Source: Pyrus communis (lineage: Eukaryota > Streptophyta > Magnoliopsida > Rosales > Rosaceae). From it: a stretch of 64,000 nt of DNA. This document shows, piece by piece, positions 11,350 through 21,891 of the stretch. A model generated the notes under the pieces. That model saw only the letters and a program-made list of their open reading frames with translations, did no database searches and was not told where the DNA came from. Position 1 is the first letter of the stretch, and each line of letters starts with the position of its first letter. The DNA lies in assembly GCF_963583255.1 (NCBI RefSeq), contig NC_084808.1, positions 15,647,201 through 15,711,200 of the forward strand. Reading direction: 5' to 3'. The position numbers and the translations under genes are program-made.

Positions 11350-12602
11350 TCATCGTAAGTTATTTGCAAACTGAGTTGCTCCGTCGTAGAGATTATTCTC
11401 TCTTTCTCCCTCATTTCTCTCTCTTCCCTTTCTCACTTTCCCCAACCTCTCCTTTCCTCTCCTTCACTGACAACCACAAGGATGAATTAGAACCTGCCCA
11501 GTATGAAGCTCTTCTCAAAGTGAGCGAGTAAGTCACCTCTGCTCTTGCAGAGATGATCGTACTTGTAAGTCTCCCTGTAATTTGGTTGATGAGAAAGTCT
11601 CCCCAACAGCCACTAGGACGACATCGACGAATTCTATAGTGACCCATGTGTGTTTTTCATTTCTTTCTTCAACTTTTGTGTAATCTGATTAGAGATGCAC
11701 CGAACTCATCCCCGAATCGCCAGGTTTCGTGAAATCCTTGATTTTCCAAAATTTATTGCATTGTAAGAGTGAGATCTCACGAAGAAATGGGGGGAGACAG
11801 AGTCGAAGAGAGAAGGAAGAAAGATAATAAACGGTAAAGGCAGGGGTAAAATTGAAAAATCAGTGTTTGGATCATTTTAATTGGATTTGTTTAGTGCTAG
11901 ACTTTGTCCTAAACATTAAATAAAATTAGTACCTGATTTTTTTGTTAACATTTAAACTTTTCATATTTTTTTCATTAGTTTTCTTATGAAAGAACCTCTT
12001 GCCACTGATCCAATCCATTCAAAATAAAATAGCCAAAGATCAGCCACCATCACTTATATGTTCCTGTATATGCATGACTCTATAAATGACGAATAAACGG
12101 AATATAAAATTTTATTAGGTGAAACGAAAGAAAAGACAACAAATCACCTAGACGGCTATATAATTTGACAAGACTACAGTGTGACTGACTTGTTTCTCAA
12201 ACTAAATTACCAGCAATCCTAATGCGAAAATACCAAAAATACCCTAATACGAAATCAAATCAAATCTCAATTTATTTTCCTAAATAAACTGATACATTCC
12301 AACCATAACGTGATCTCTGTGGCAAATGCAACTATGACTATGGCCCTTTCTTTACTGGGGTTAATAACACTTTTGGTGAAACGATTTAAATCCTACTTCA
12401 AAGTTGTTCTCCATATTTCTCTCTCTAATAACAACTCATGCATAAAAACCGTAAAAGAATTCTTATATATTAATCAGAGGAGGAATGTTGCCTAGATATT
12501 CAAGATCAAACCATCTCACTAATTCATTGAAGAGGGATCGATTAGTTCAGATTATTCACACTAATATCATAAACATTATCAGTTATATAGCAGGTCACAT
12601 AC
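11350..12602. other. Non-coding stretch downstream of the oxygenase pseudogene
   Basis: A CT-rich tract lies at 11400-11470 and AT-rich sequence fills the rest. Exons 2 and 3 expected for the pseudogene ending at 12603 were looked for here and not found. Confidence 0.55.
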
Positions 12603-13156
12603 CTGAACACTTGTGGTAAGTCTTCTGGCTTAGTAGGATTAGGAGCCGCGTAGTACATAAAAGTATCCCTCCAATTAGTCGCGGATGCACAGTAAAGATT
12701 AGAGTTGCTATTGTAGACCACAGGTTTAAGGGATCACGAGTATAAAACTCCTTCTTAACTTGAGTGTCTAGCTCAAAAAACCCACGCACGCCATCCTTGA
12801 TCTCCTCTAGAACGTCATTAGGTATTCCGTGGTTGAAAATTTGAAAGAAGCCCCAAGTCTCCGATGCCTCTTTTAACTTTTGCAACAATTTCCTTGCGCA
12901 TAGTTAGACTACCAAGTTCAAGGCCTTCAAGGTCTATGACTGGAATGCTGAACTGGCTGGCTTCTGAATCAGAGGTGGAACTGCTGATGCAGTACTGATC
13001 ACCCGGTTTTGGTGGTTGATGAAAAATCCGAGGAACTTGGGTTATCCCGGCATCAACCAGGCCTTTAACACCTTCCTTCGTTTCATCAAATGCTTTCACT
13101 TCGCTTTTTCTGTTATGATTGTCTGGAACTTCATTTGAAGTGCTGGTAGCTACCAT
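12603..13156 (-). pseudogene. 2-oxoglutarate/Fe(II) oxygenase (ACC-oxidase-homolog) exon-1 pseudogene
   Basis: The fragment is paralogous to exon 1 of the complete gene at 13681-16358: it starts MVATSTSNEV and shares [34 protein letters not shown] and WGFFQIFNHGIP. Two frameshifts break it, one near 12875 (before ASETWGFF) and one near 12722 (after YTRDPL). The exon still ends in a good donor (TTCAG/GTATGT at 12603/12602). Exons 2 and 3, which would carry the iron-binding HxD...H, are absent downstream. The N-terminal DIOX_N region alone could not be catalytic. It arose by tandem duplication and decayed. Confidence 0.9.
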
Positions 13157-13680
13157 ATCTTGGTTTACTGGATGTCAGATGATTTAGATCAAAGGTAGTG
13201 TATACTTTTGCAAAGGAGTACCTTACAAGTAGTGAAGCTGCTGGAAGAAATTAAGCAACGTACTTGTAGAAAGTCACTGAATTTGCTCGTTTTCAATATT
13301 AATATAATAAGTTATGACAGTTGTTTATCACATGAGTATATATTGACATATTTATAGAGTTCAAGACATATAATATTTGACAGTTCAAGATCCAAGGTTT
13401 GATCCTAATAACTTCAATTTAATACTTCAAGTTGGTTTGTTGGTGGAAAACTTAATCTGAATAATGAACTATTGTTCAATAACCATTACAGCTGTCAATG
13501 ATGTACAACTTACTAAATTACATTTCTCTACCAACTTACCAACTGAATTATTACAAGGAGTCAAAACAACCAATATATATATATGGCCAAAAGAGTAATG
13601 TTACACACCATACATGTATTTTTATTTTATAATTTAGAACGGCAGATTTCAACACTTTACGGAATATATATAGCAGTAGT
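13157..13680. other. Spacer between oxygenase pseudogene and intact gene
   Basis: AT-rich sequence holding the upstream region of the pseudogene and the 3' flank of the complete gene. No exon or recognisable repeat seen. Confidence 0.5.
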
Positions 13681-14467
13681 TTAAAGCTTGAATTGAGGCA
13701 AGGCAGATGTGCCATCAAGGCCTTTGAGTTGGACGCAAGCAAAGTAATCCCTCACAGTGGTCTCTCTATACTTTGGAGGATTGTCTTCTGATAATAGCTC
13801 TTTGATCGGTCCAAAGAGTTTTGTCGACGGCAACATACCGGTGAAGAAAAAGCTCGCAATGGATACTCTTGGACCTACACGGCTTGCTAATACTCTGTGT
13901 TGCACGCTCTTGAATCTATCATTTGATATGAGCTGAAACCCAATTCAACTTTAAAACCAAAACAAGGAGCCTAAATACAACAATTTGAGGCATATTCTAA
14001 AACAATACTACTATAAGATTTTCTCAAATTTCTTTCAAAAATCTTGATGACACGAGAGAAAATTCTAATATAGTCGCTAGAGAACACAACAAATAAAGAA
14101 GGGGTGTGATATCCACACTCCGCTTTTTACTTCTCCTACACTTTTTTGGTTTTCGACCGTCGGATCGGATGAATTGAAGAAGATCAATAAACAGAAATTA
14201 ACAAAAGGTGTGCACCCCATAAAGAAAACCTGGCCCACGTCAACTGTTATTGGAGGAATGTACTTTCATTTTCCGTAAACATTTTAATGTTTCGATAAAT
14301 TAAATGTGTTTTAAAGCTTCAATTAGCAATACACTATTATACACGCACACAAATAAATTTTACATTTTATACAAGTTACTTTCACATATTTTTCAATAAA
14401 ACACATAAATTTTACGTTTTATACAAGTTACTTTTTACATATTCTACATGTATTTACAAAACCCCCC

Positions 14468-14504
<37 letters not shown>

Positions 14505-16358
14505 CCAGAAAGAAAAGGATATTAATAGTGCCTAAATAATCTAATTATATTTGAATTGAATTTTTTTTTTTTTAAAAGGCCGAATTCTTTAAATATTTTC
14601 TTAATAAAGTTGCTCAATATTATTATACATGCTCACTTTAAAGCAAGGAGACAAATACTTTTTAAAAGGCAGAATTTTCTAAATATTTTCTTAATAAAGT
14701 TGCTCAATATTACTGTGCATATTATGATTATACATACATAGTTAAAGCAAGGAGCCAAATGCTACTCAACAGAAGAAAAGAAAAAAAAAAAAAGAGACGA
14801 TAACACTTGGTATAATTTTGAAGTTAGTTGGCTTGTATTGTGACAATATTAATATATACACGGTTGTCCATCCAATTGGGATTAATAATCAGAATTGTTT
14901 ACTCCCTAACTCACCATTAACAATCAAAACTATCACATTAACAAATGTCGTCTCTGTATCATTTTTCATCTCTAATTTAAGTAATTATTATTGCTGTGAG
15001 ATTTATAAATTGTTATTAGAAAGTCAACGGTGCAGATTTGGTTTGTACTCACCTGTAGAAGATCCCCAATGTTAACCACAAGAGCCCCAGGCACAGGAGG
15101 AACATTAATCCACTTGTTCTGAGGAAGAACTTGGAGACCACCAATATGATCTCGCAGAAGGATTGTAAGGAAGACAGCGTCGCCGTGCTTGGCGGTGCCC
15201 ATTGTCAATTCTGGCTGTGGACAAGCAGGATAGTAATGGCTTAGAAGCGCAAGCCCCTCACTGCAACCTATGTCATTCAAGTGACTTGGCTTTAGGCCAA
15301 GAGCCTCGGACAACAACTCCAACAGCAACTTCCCCAACTTCATTACTTGCTTCGAATAATCAACCAGTACGTCCCTACAAGTTGAAACGCAGAAAATCAA
15401 GCATTATAAAATCCCTCCTCTTGGAGTAACAATTATATGACAGAGATTTAACAAAGCTGAGCGGCTTGTGTGTCGTGATTTTAATTGTATCTCTCCGATC
15501 TTACACATGATCGTTTGGTATATCAACAGTCACTCTTTACTTTGTTGGAGTAGGTATTAAGTTCAAATCTCACTGGTGACAATTGTTAATCAAAAAGCAA
15601 GATTTTTTGACTTTGGAAATGATTTTTCGAGAACCACTCAACGGGGGCATATAAAACTTTCAGGAAACAAATGAAATCCTACTTGAAAGTGTATTTATTA
15701 ACTACCAAAATTCAATACGTGATCGAATCTCATCTAGGATGGATTATTGCTGAATCAAACTAATTTCCAATTATAGCAAAGAATTAAAAATTATCATGCA
15801 TGTCATACACACACACACACACACACACAAACAAACATACCTGCATATTTCTGGCAAGTCTTCCGGCTTAGGAGGATTAGGAGCCATGTAAATCCCAAAA
15901 CTATCCCTCCAAGTAGCGGCCGGTGCACTATACAGATCAAAGTTGGTATTGTACAACACAGTTCTGGACTGATCACGAGTATAAAGCTCCTTCTTCACCT
16001 GAGTGTCTTGCTCAAAAAACCCACGTGCCCCATTCTTCATCTCCTCCAAAACATCAACAGGTATTCCATGATTTGCAATCTGAAAAAATCCCCAATTCTC
16101 CGATGCCTCTGCGACTTTCGCAACAATCTCCTTGCGCTTAGTTGGACTACCGAGTTCAAGGCCTTGAAGGTCTATGACCGGAATGCTAAACTGGCTGCTG
16201 GCTTCTGAATCGAGGTTGTCATCCAAGTTCGGCGGGTGATGAAATATTCTAGGAATTACTGTTATGCCGGCATCAACAAGGCCTTTAACACCTTCTTTTG
16301 TGTCATCAAAAGCTTTTAGTTCACTTTTGCGATCGTAATTTGTGTTGGTAGCTGCCAT
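13681..16358 (-). CDS. 2-oxoglutarate/Fe(II)-dependent oxygenase, 1-aminocyclopropane-1-carboxylate oxidase homolog
   Basis: Complete three-exon gene: 16358-15841, 15374-15053, 13932-13681, all GT-AG, giving 363 aa, the usual length for this family. The N-terminal DIOX_N domain ([27 protein letters not shown]) precedes the 2OG-Fe(II) core. The iron ligands H236, D238 (KHGD) and H292 (VQHRV) and the 2-oxoglutarate-binding R302-x-S304 (GPRVS) are present, so the enzyme should be active. The family hydroxylates or oxidises specialised metabolites; despite the name these homologs are not true ACC oxidases, and the substrate cannot be told. A TATA box (CTATAAAATG, about 16430) lies about 75 bp before the ATG. 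Intron 2 (1.1 kb) carries a MITE and tandem repeats. A Ty3 LTR starts about 300 bp upstream. Confidence 0.94.
14101..14218. mobile_element. hAT-like MITE in intron 2 of the oxygenase gene
   Basis: Ends GGGGTGTG... and ...TGCACCCC are imperfect inverted repeats. The 8-bp sequence ATAAAGAA flanks both sides (14093-14100 and 14219-14226). An 8-bp duplication is typical of hAT-superfamily insertions. At 118 bp it is non-coding. Confidence 0.75.
14470..14502. repeat. Poly(A) tract
   Basis: More than 30 consecutive A in intron 2 of the oxygenase gene; length is prone to assembly error. Confidence 0.95.
14571..14758. repeat. 90-bp tandem duplication in oxygenase intron 2
   Basis: The unit starting TTTAAAAGGC is at 14571 and again at 14661, with about 90% identity, both ending AAAGCAAGGAGNCAAAT. 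Confidence 0.9.
15806..15828. repeat. (CA)n microsatellite at the exon 1/intron 1 edge of the oxygenase gene
   Basis: About 11 CA units, 13 bp inside intron 1 from the donor site. Confidence 0.93.
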
Positions 16359-16428
16359 CTTCGTTTGTGACTAGATACGATCAGACAGAGTAGTGTATTT
16401 GTGTGTATTAGTGATCAGAGAAGATGAT

Positions 16429-16441
16429 CATTTTATAGCCG
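16429..16441 (-). promoter_or_regulatory. TATA box of the intact oxygenase gene
   Basis: Minus-strand GGCTATAAAATG about 75 bp upstream of the start codon, leaving a 5' leader of about 45 nt. Confidence 0.7.
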
Positions 16442-16669
16442 CCGAAGTTGGAAGAGTAGACCAAAAGATGATAGCAGAATAATTTGGACTTTATTGGCAA
16501 TCAACATCAATCATTTTCCAAAGACTAATAATATATTAGAATAATCTCATTAGTAAGCACATGTTAATTAGGCATCACTTCACTATTTCAGCAACTACTA
16601 CTTTTGACCAAAAAATATGCTTGGGGTGTTGGGTTTTATTCATTTATAAACGGCATATCATGACTGGAA

Positions 16670-17792
16670 TTGTCTGGTAAAAAAATATAATATTGTTTGG
16701 GCTCAAAATGTTATTGGGCCAAGCGTAGGTTCGGCCCAAAGCTTTTCCGAGTGTATTATGTGGGCTGCCTGGTGGTCCCGGGCCGTTCAGGGTCGAATCC
16801 TATCGCAAGAAGGAATAATTCGGATGAGAAGAGGGGTTGAAGAAGTCCTAATATGATAAGGGGTCCTAATGCAATTTGGATTCTCGACCAGCAATGAATA
16901 TGGTCCCAAAAAGGGGTGAGTTCAAAGTCCTAATAGGAGTAGGATTGGTCAAGGTAGAGTTGGAACAGAACAAGAAGTCCTAGTATAATACGGGTTCAAC
17001 TTGACCTTGGGGAGGTTTTGTTGCTATAAATAAATAGCAGAGTGCATCATTCAGGGCTCCAAAAAAAAAACACACAATTGCCCTGCGCAAACCTCTCAAA
17101 CAACTTGAGATTTTTCATTTTCTTTTTTCGCCAATACATCTTCAGTTTGGATAAACAGCACTGTGAAGGCAACCGGCGAACATCTTCAGTTTGGATAAAC
17201 AACACTGTTGCCGTAGAGTCAGCCGACCGAGAAGCACCTTTAATTTGGATAAACAGCATTGTGTCGAGGCCGACTAGTTACCTATCCAAGTCTTGGTTGA
17301 GAAGGGTTTCCGAATTCTTATTGGCAGACATCATCTTATTAGTCTTCTCGGCGAAGTAAGGTGTTACGAGTTATGACATTCAGCATAATGAACGCCGAGT
17401 GATTTTATGATTGGATACTCCCAAGTGGGTTTCAGAGTTCGGCATTCTGACAGTCGAACCACATTTACCATCAAGACAGACATCACCTTTGAATACTTGT
17501 GTCCATATAATCTAGTGTCGATTCAGCGTGCTTATACTCTCACGAATATAATCACTGTGACCGAATTCGGCGTCGATGATTCGTGAACTTCGCAGAACTA
17601 GTAGCCTTGTCTTCAGGCTCGAGAATCCAAAGGCCGAGATTTGTTCCTTCTTCGCCACAGTCGCAAGATAAAGAAGTCAGCAACGCGCTCAATTCAACAT
17701 CAACAAATTTTACTCCTCGGCCGACGAGTTGGCACGCCCCGCATTCAACCGAATGACGTAGTTAGCTTATTAATTACTTGACCTGTGCGCCA
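16670..17792 (+). mobile_element. 5' LTR of the + strand Tat element
   Basis: It has a TATA box GCTATAAATAAATAG at about 17030-17045, an R/U5 region with three GGATAAACARC hairpin repeats (17141-17262), and an end at GTGCGCCA (17792). The end is supported by the point where similarity to the solo LTR at 8921 stops. The 5' edge is uncertain: several TG starts lie between 16627 and 16760. Confidence 0.7.
17141..17262 (+). repeat. Three spaced copies of a GGATAAACAGC hairpin motif in LTR R/U5
   Basis: TTCAGTTTGGATAAACAGCA at 17141, a near copy at 17185 and TTTAATTTGGATAAACAGCA at about 17239. GTTT-GGAT-AAAC can form a small stem-loop. The same three-fold arrangement is kept in the reverse-oriented LTR at about 9460-9570. 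Confidence 0.85.
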
Positions 17793-20390
17793 CGCCCGGT
17801 GGGACCTTGTGCTAGACCTTCGGAGTTCATGACCATTGAGACACGGTCCGTAAAAAAGAAAACAATCATGGGAAAATCAACAACCAACTTACTAGTACAA
17901 GGCCCTGGACAAGATTTGTCTCAGGCACAAAATTCCCTCATTGTTGTGCCACCCGAGGCTACAAGTGCGACACGCCAAGAGAAGGAAAGTTGTCTCGGCG
18001 GACAACCTCGCAACCCAGAAATTCCTAACCAAACGGCAGGCATTTTCGTCGAAGGAATAGTGGAAGATTGCGACGAAGATGGTAGGGAAGGTTCTAATCC
18101 GCGAACTAGGTCGTTTCTTAAAAGATGACTTAATGAACAATCTCGGCAAGTCGAGCAATCGATTGGCCAGAAAATGAATGATTTGCTTGACACAATACGA
18201 AACAATAGTGATACACAAACCAAGATGCTTGAACTATTGGTCAGTAAAGCCTTTGAAGATGGCCACGTCGGCCATCCTCGACAACTTCCTTTTAAGAATG
18301 TTCCATTACAAGCCAAGAAAGGATCTGCTCGACTCCAACCAATTGACTTGGAAAAAAGAGGCGGATCAAGCAATATATCTGATGGGCCTGACCAGGGAAT
18401 AAAAGCAGCATCCGTCAATATGACCAAGGTCCAAAGAATGATCGACTCGGCCTTAAAAAAAGGGCCGAAGTTCCCAAAGTTTATCCATCCGTACCCGGCT
18501 TATGTGGAAAAGTTCAAATACCCTAAAGGCTTTAAGATCCCTGACTTCAGTCTTTTCGCCGGAGAATCATCCTTATCTTCGTTAGAACATGTCGCTCAGT
18601 TCACTGCGTAATATGGAGACATTAATAGCGATTTCCATAAACTACGGCTATTCAACTTTTCACTAACAGGTTCAGCCTTTGCTTGGTGCATCAACCTCCC
18701 ACCGAACTCCGTCCAGAGTTGGGAGGAATTAGTCGAGAAATTCCATGAACAATTCTATCGACTAGGGATGGAAATGTCCGTTTCATCGTTAGCTAGAATG
18801 GCTTAAGCTTCAAATGAATCGCCAATGGAATACTTAACAAGGTTTTAAGTCGGCTAGGAATTGGTGCCGAGTACCTCTCCATGAAGTTGAATTCGTCAAA
18901 ATTGCTCTAAACGGCCTAGACGTGGAATACAAAAAGAAATTTCTGGGGGCAAATATTCGAGATATGTACGAACTTACTCAGCACGTTGAGCAGTATGATT
19001 ATTTGCTCTGAGAGGAAAAAATATCAAAATCGCCATCCTGAGGAACGATATACAAGAATCTCACGATTAGCTACGCATTGGCCGAAAGCAAGGATCCCCA
19101 ATACGCCAGTGTGGACGCGACTGAAATAATGATAGATAAATCATACATTTGCAAGGTATTAGCTCAAATCAGTTCCAAAGATGCCAAAACCCGCTCGGCT
19201 TCTGAAGAGATAATTAAAACATTAAAAGTTTACACTTTCGATATCACCAAGGCCGATGCAATTTTCGACCAGTTGTTGGTAGCAAAGATCATAAAACTTC
19301 GGCCGGGACACAACATTCCTAAGGCCGAAGAATTGAAAGACAAAACATATTACAAGTACCATAATTCAAACAAGCATGCTACGAATAATTGCGTCGTGTT
19401 CCGTGATGCAATTCAAAGTTGGATTGAGAAGGGTAAGTTAAAATTTTCTGATCAGCAGATGGCAGTTGACGTCAATCCCTTCCCCTCGACAGCAGTTGGT
19501 ATGGTGGATGCTCATCTCCCTAAAAACAAAGGAAAATGGAAGGCCGAATTCGTCCCAGTACAGCATGTCTGTAAGCAGGGTGGTCAGCCGAGACTCAAGA
19601 TTAATTTATTTTCAAATGCACCACCCATGGAGTCTTCAGTGCCGGCCATTGTTGAACCCATGTCAGGTTCTAGTTCCGAAGAAACTGATGAATCAATGGT
19701 TTTGTGCGGCCGCTGTAAAACACGAATTGAACCTAAAGAGAGAACACCTCCGGCTTCAACTTCATGTCCGTCGTCCACAGCCGCAACAAAACCTCTAAAG
19801 AAACTCGGTGCCGGCCAACGACAGCAAGTGTTTGAGAGACTCGGCCCACAAGTACAAGCAAAAGACCCAACCCCAATCAGACAACGTCTTGACTTTGACG
19901 CGTCATTCTATAATGAGGATTATTACTCGCGTAACTCCAGCAGTTCGAGTTTATCGGTGGGTCAAAAAACCTTCAAGCCACCTAAGCCACGTGACCAACA
20001 TTGGTACAGTTATGATTCTCCAACTAGCCTGTATACGGCATTATCTAAGTCTCAAAAATGTCGTCGCCAGAGAATAGATTGCATGGCTCGACGACAAGAA
20101 TCACAAGCTAATTCGACCACCCGGTGGCAGCCAAAAAAGGTAGAAGGAAGGGGCGACAACTGATCTACCCCGACCATTGTCGCCGAATTACTTCAAGAGA
20201 GAAAGGCAGTTGATCGCGACTTTGAAACCACCATTGAAGAGTTCGAAAAACGCATCAAGCTCCTTCTTCGGCCCGGAGAGATGAAAACTCGTTTCGAGCA
20301 TTTCAAAAAAGAGGCCGAAAGTCAGTTTCCTTCGTTACCACTGCAGGAACCGTTAATTAAAGTACGGCCCAAACAAATATACGCTTAATT
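17778..20390 (+). pseudogene. Tat-type gag remnant
   Basis: The leader CGCCCGGTGGGACC (17793-17806) corresponds to the conserved start of the internal region in Tat elements. Gag then runs in pieces: coiled N-terminal part with MNDLLDTIRN, KFKYPKGFKIPDFSLFAGES (about 18520), the Retrotrans_gag core (SAFAWCINLPPNSVQSWEEL, about 18670-18730), and a zinc-knuckle-like YYKYHNSNKHATNNC (about 19350-19395) in which the first Cys is replaced. A long open stretch 19078-20163 remains. Stops at 18127, 18609, 18805 and 18846 inactivate it. Confidence 0.82.
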
Positions 20391-20565
20391 AATTGGCAAT
20401 TAATCAAAGCCATATCTAGGAGAGAAACGTTTGTGAGTGAGAGTTAGGAAAGATTAAGTTTCCATGGAAATATAAGGGTGTGTAGTGATGACTGATGAAT
20501 GGAAGGATTCACAAAGAAGACCTCTTATTATTGTCATGGTCGCTTAAGAAGTTGGGGCTATGTTT

Positions 20566-20735
20566 TTTATTTTTATTTTTAACAAATGATATTATCTACA
20601 CTAAGGTGAAGGGTCAGCTAAGTCTCACAATGGCTTAATAATAGTGTGGTTCAAATTCACATTTGGTGGGAATCAAACCTAAGACTCTCACTTACAAGGG
20701 AAGGAGAATACCACTAGACTGTAGTACTAAGTGAC
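20566..20735 (-). mobile_element. SINE (tRNA-derived)
   Basis: On the minus strand there is a Pol III A-box-like TAGTGGTATTCT (20705-20716) and a B box GGTTTGATTCCC (20668-20679). These are followed by a body with GAACCACACTATTATTAAGC and a TAGTGTAGATAATATC end, then an A-rich tail (T-rich on + at 20560-20580). The arrangement matches tRNA-derived SINEs of the Au type. Target-site duplications were not clear. Confidence 0.7.
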
Positions 20736-20870
20736 AGTAAACTGTGAAGGAGAGTACAAGAACGAAAAAGTTTATTGCTAACATAGTTGGTGATTACATT
20801 AAGGAAATTGGTTACCAGAAATATAGTTTGGGTAATCACAAACAAATCACCTGTTTGTGATTAGCTTGAC

Positions 20871-21593
20871 AAGATTAATGATAGATGATACTTGAATGAA
20901 GGCAGTTGAAAATGACATAGGATCCAATGAAAGATGCATAAACAATATATCTACTTTATGTAAGTACAAACAAAGGAGACTCGGGCAAGATTACAACCTT
21001 GTCAAGCAAGGTTCATCTTTTTGTATCTACTTCTCTTTGTATTTTACAGAGACTGAAGTCCTGGAAAATGAAATATAAACCAGGTTTACTAAAGATATTT
21101 GATACTACAAACAGGGAAGGGTAGCAGAGCTTCTAAAACTTTGACAAAAGATAGCTTTCTATGATGGACCTACGACTAAAAAGGGTAAAGGTTGTACAAA
21201 CTAAAGCTTTCTTGTTTCTTGTTGTTAAAGTGCAAAGTTAAGTGTCTTTTGATTGATTGGTTGAGAGAGCTCTTCCTTGTGTCCTTCATTGTTTTTATAG
21301 ACTTTCTAGCCCGATTGTCCAAGCCTTCCTTTTTTGTGATGGCTCCAGAGTATGGTGAATCACTATCTACTTTTGTTATTTACCTACCCATGCCATGGAA
21401 AAGTGCTTTTTGCTGGGGGTGAGATGCCCTCTGTCACCTGTCACTTCTTGCATAGGCTTGCTGTCAATTCTTTGGCAAAAATGATTTTAAATTCTTCCTG
21501 GGCTACCAATTGTCCCAGCCCAATTTCCTCATACTTTTTGCATTCTTGGGCCTTTAACTGCACTAAACCCAACATTAAATATCCACCCAAACA
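20871..21593 (-). mobile_element. 3' LTR of the Tat/PMD element
   Basis: About 723 bp aligns with 34677-35398 at roughly 85-90% identity by eye. It starts (minus) TGTTTGGGTGG at 21593. Similarity ends at 20871, whereas the 5' LTR continues to 34301, so this copy has lost its U5 end. Confidence 0.88.
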
Positions 21594-21606
21594 GTGCCCC
21601 CTTTAA
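21594..21606 (-). promoter_or_regulatory. Polypurine tract of the Tat/PMD element
   Basis: Minus-strand AAAGGGGGCAC immediately before the 3' LTR start TGTTTGGG; it primes plus-strand DNA synthesis and fixes the element's orientation. Confidence 0.85.
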
Positions 21607-21748
21607 TCATTGTTAAGTTTACTAATCAAGACATTGATAATGATTAAAATTAATTGCTTGCCAAAATTAGGTATTAGCACCACTTAATTAGTCGTTTAAA
21701 AAAAACATTTGCACTAACTCACGATCTCCAACATTAACTACATGCCCG

Positions 21749-21760
21749 TTATATAACTTC
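21749..21760 (+). promoter_or_regulatory. TATA-like box of the antisense PMD gene
   Basis: GTTATATAACTT about 135 bp before the PMD start codon at 21892 and 155 bp inside the polypurine tract, so the gene could have had its own promoter. Confidence 0.45.
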
Positions 21761-21891
21761 CACTTTACTCTTTTTGGTCATTACCTTGAACAAACTTGAT
21801 TCTCCGAACTACCATATTCTCTTGAATTTTCAACCCTTTCTTGCCTCAAACTCTAGCCACTTTTTTTCATTCTTTTCTACCGAATTCAACA

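Larger units (their letters stand above)
16670..20390 (+). mobile_element. Truncated Tat-type Ty3/gypsy retrotransposon (5' LTR plus gag)
   Basis: It consists of a 5' LTR (about 16670-17792), a leader and a broken gag to about 20390. Protease, RT, RNase H and integrase are missing: coding similarity stops at about 20386 where unrelated sequence begins. GAG-rich, CGGCC-containing codon use separates it from its neighbours. A related solo LTR lies in inverted orientation at 8921-9931. Confidence 0.85.

Noticed and set aside
15202..15429. + strand frame over the oxygenase exon 2
   Set aside because: Complement of exon 2 of the oxygenase gene, which has conserved ligands and splice sites.
17892..18427. 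Long minus-strand frames opposite the Tat gag
   Set aside because: They are shadows of the + strand gag, whose motifs are recognisable.
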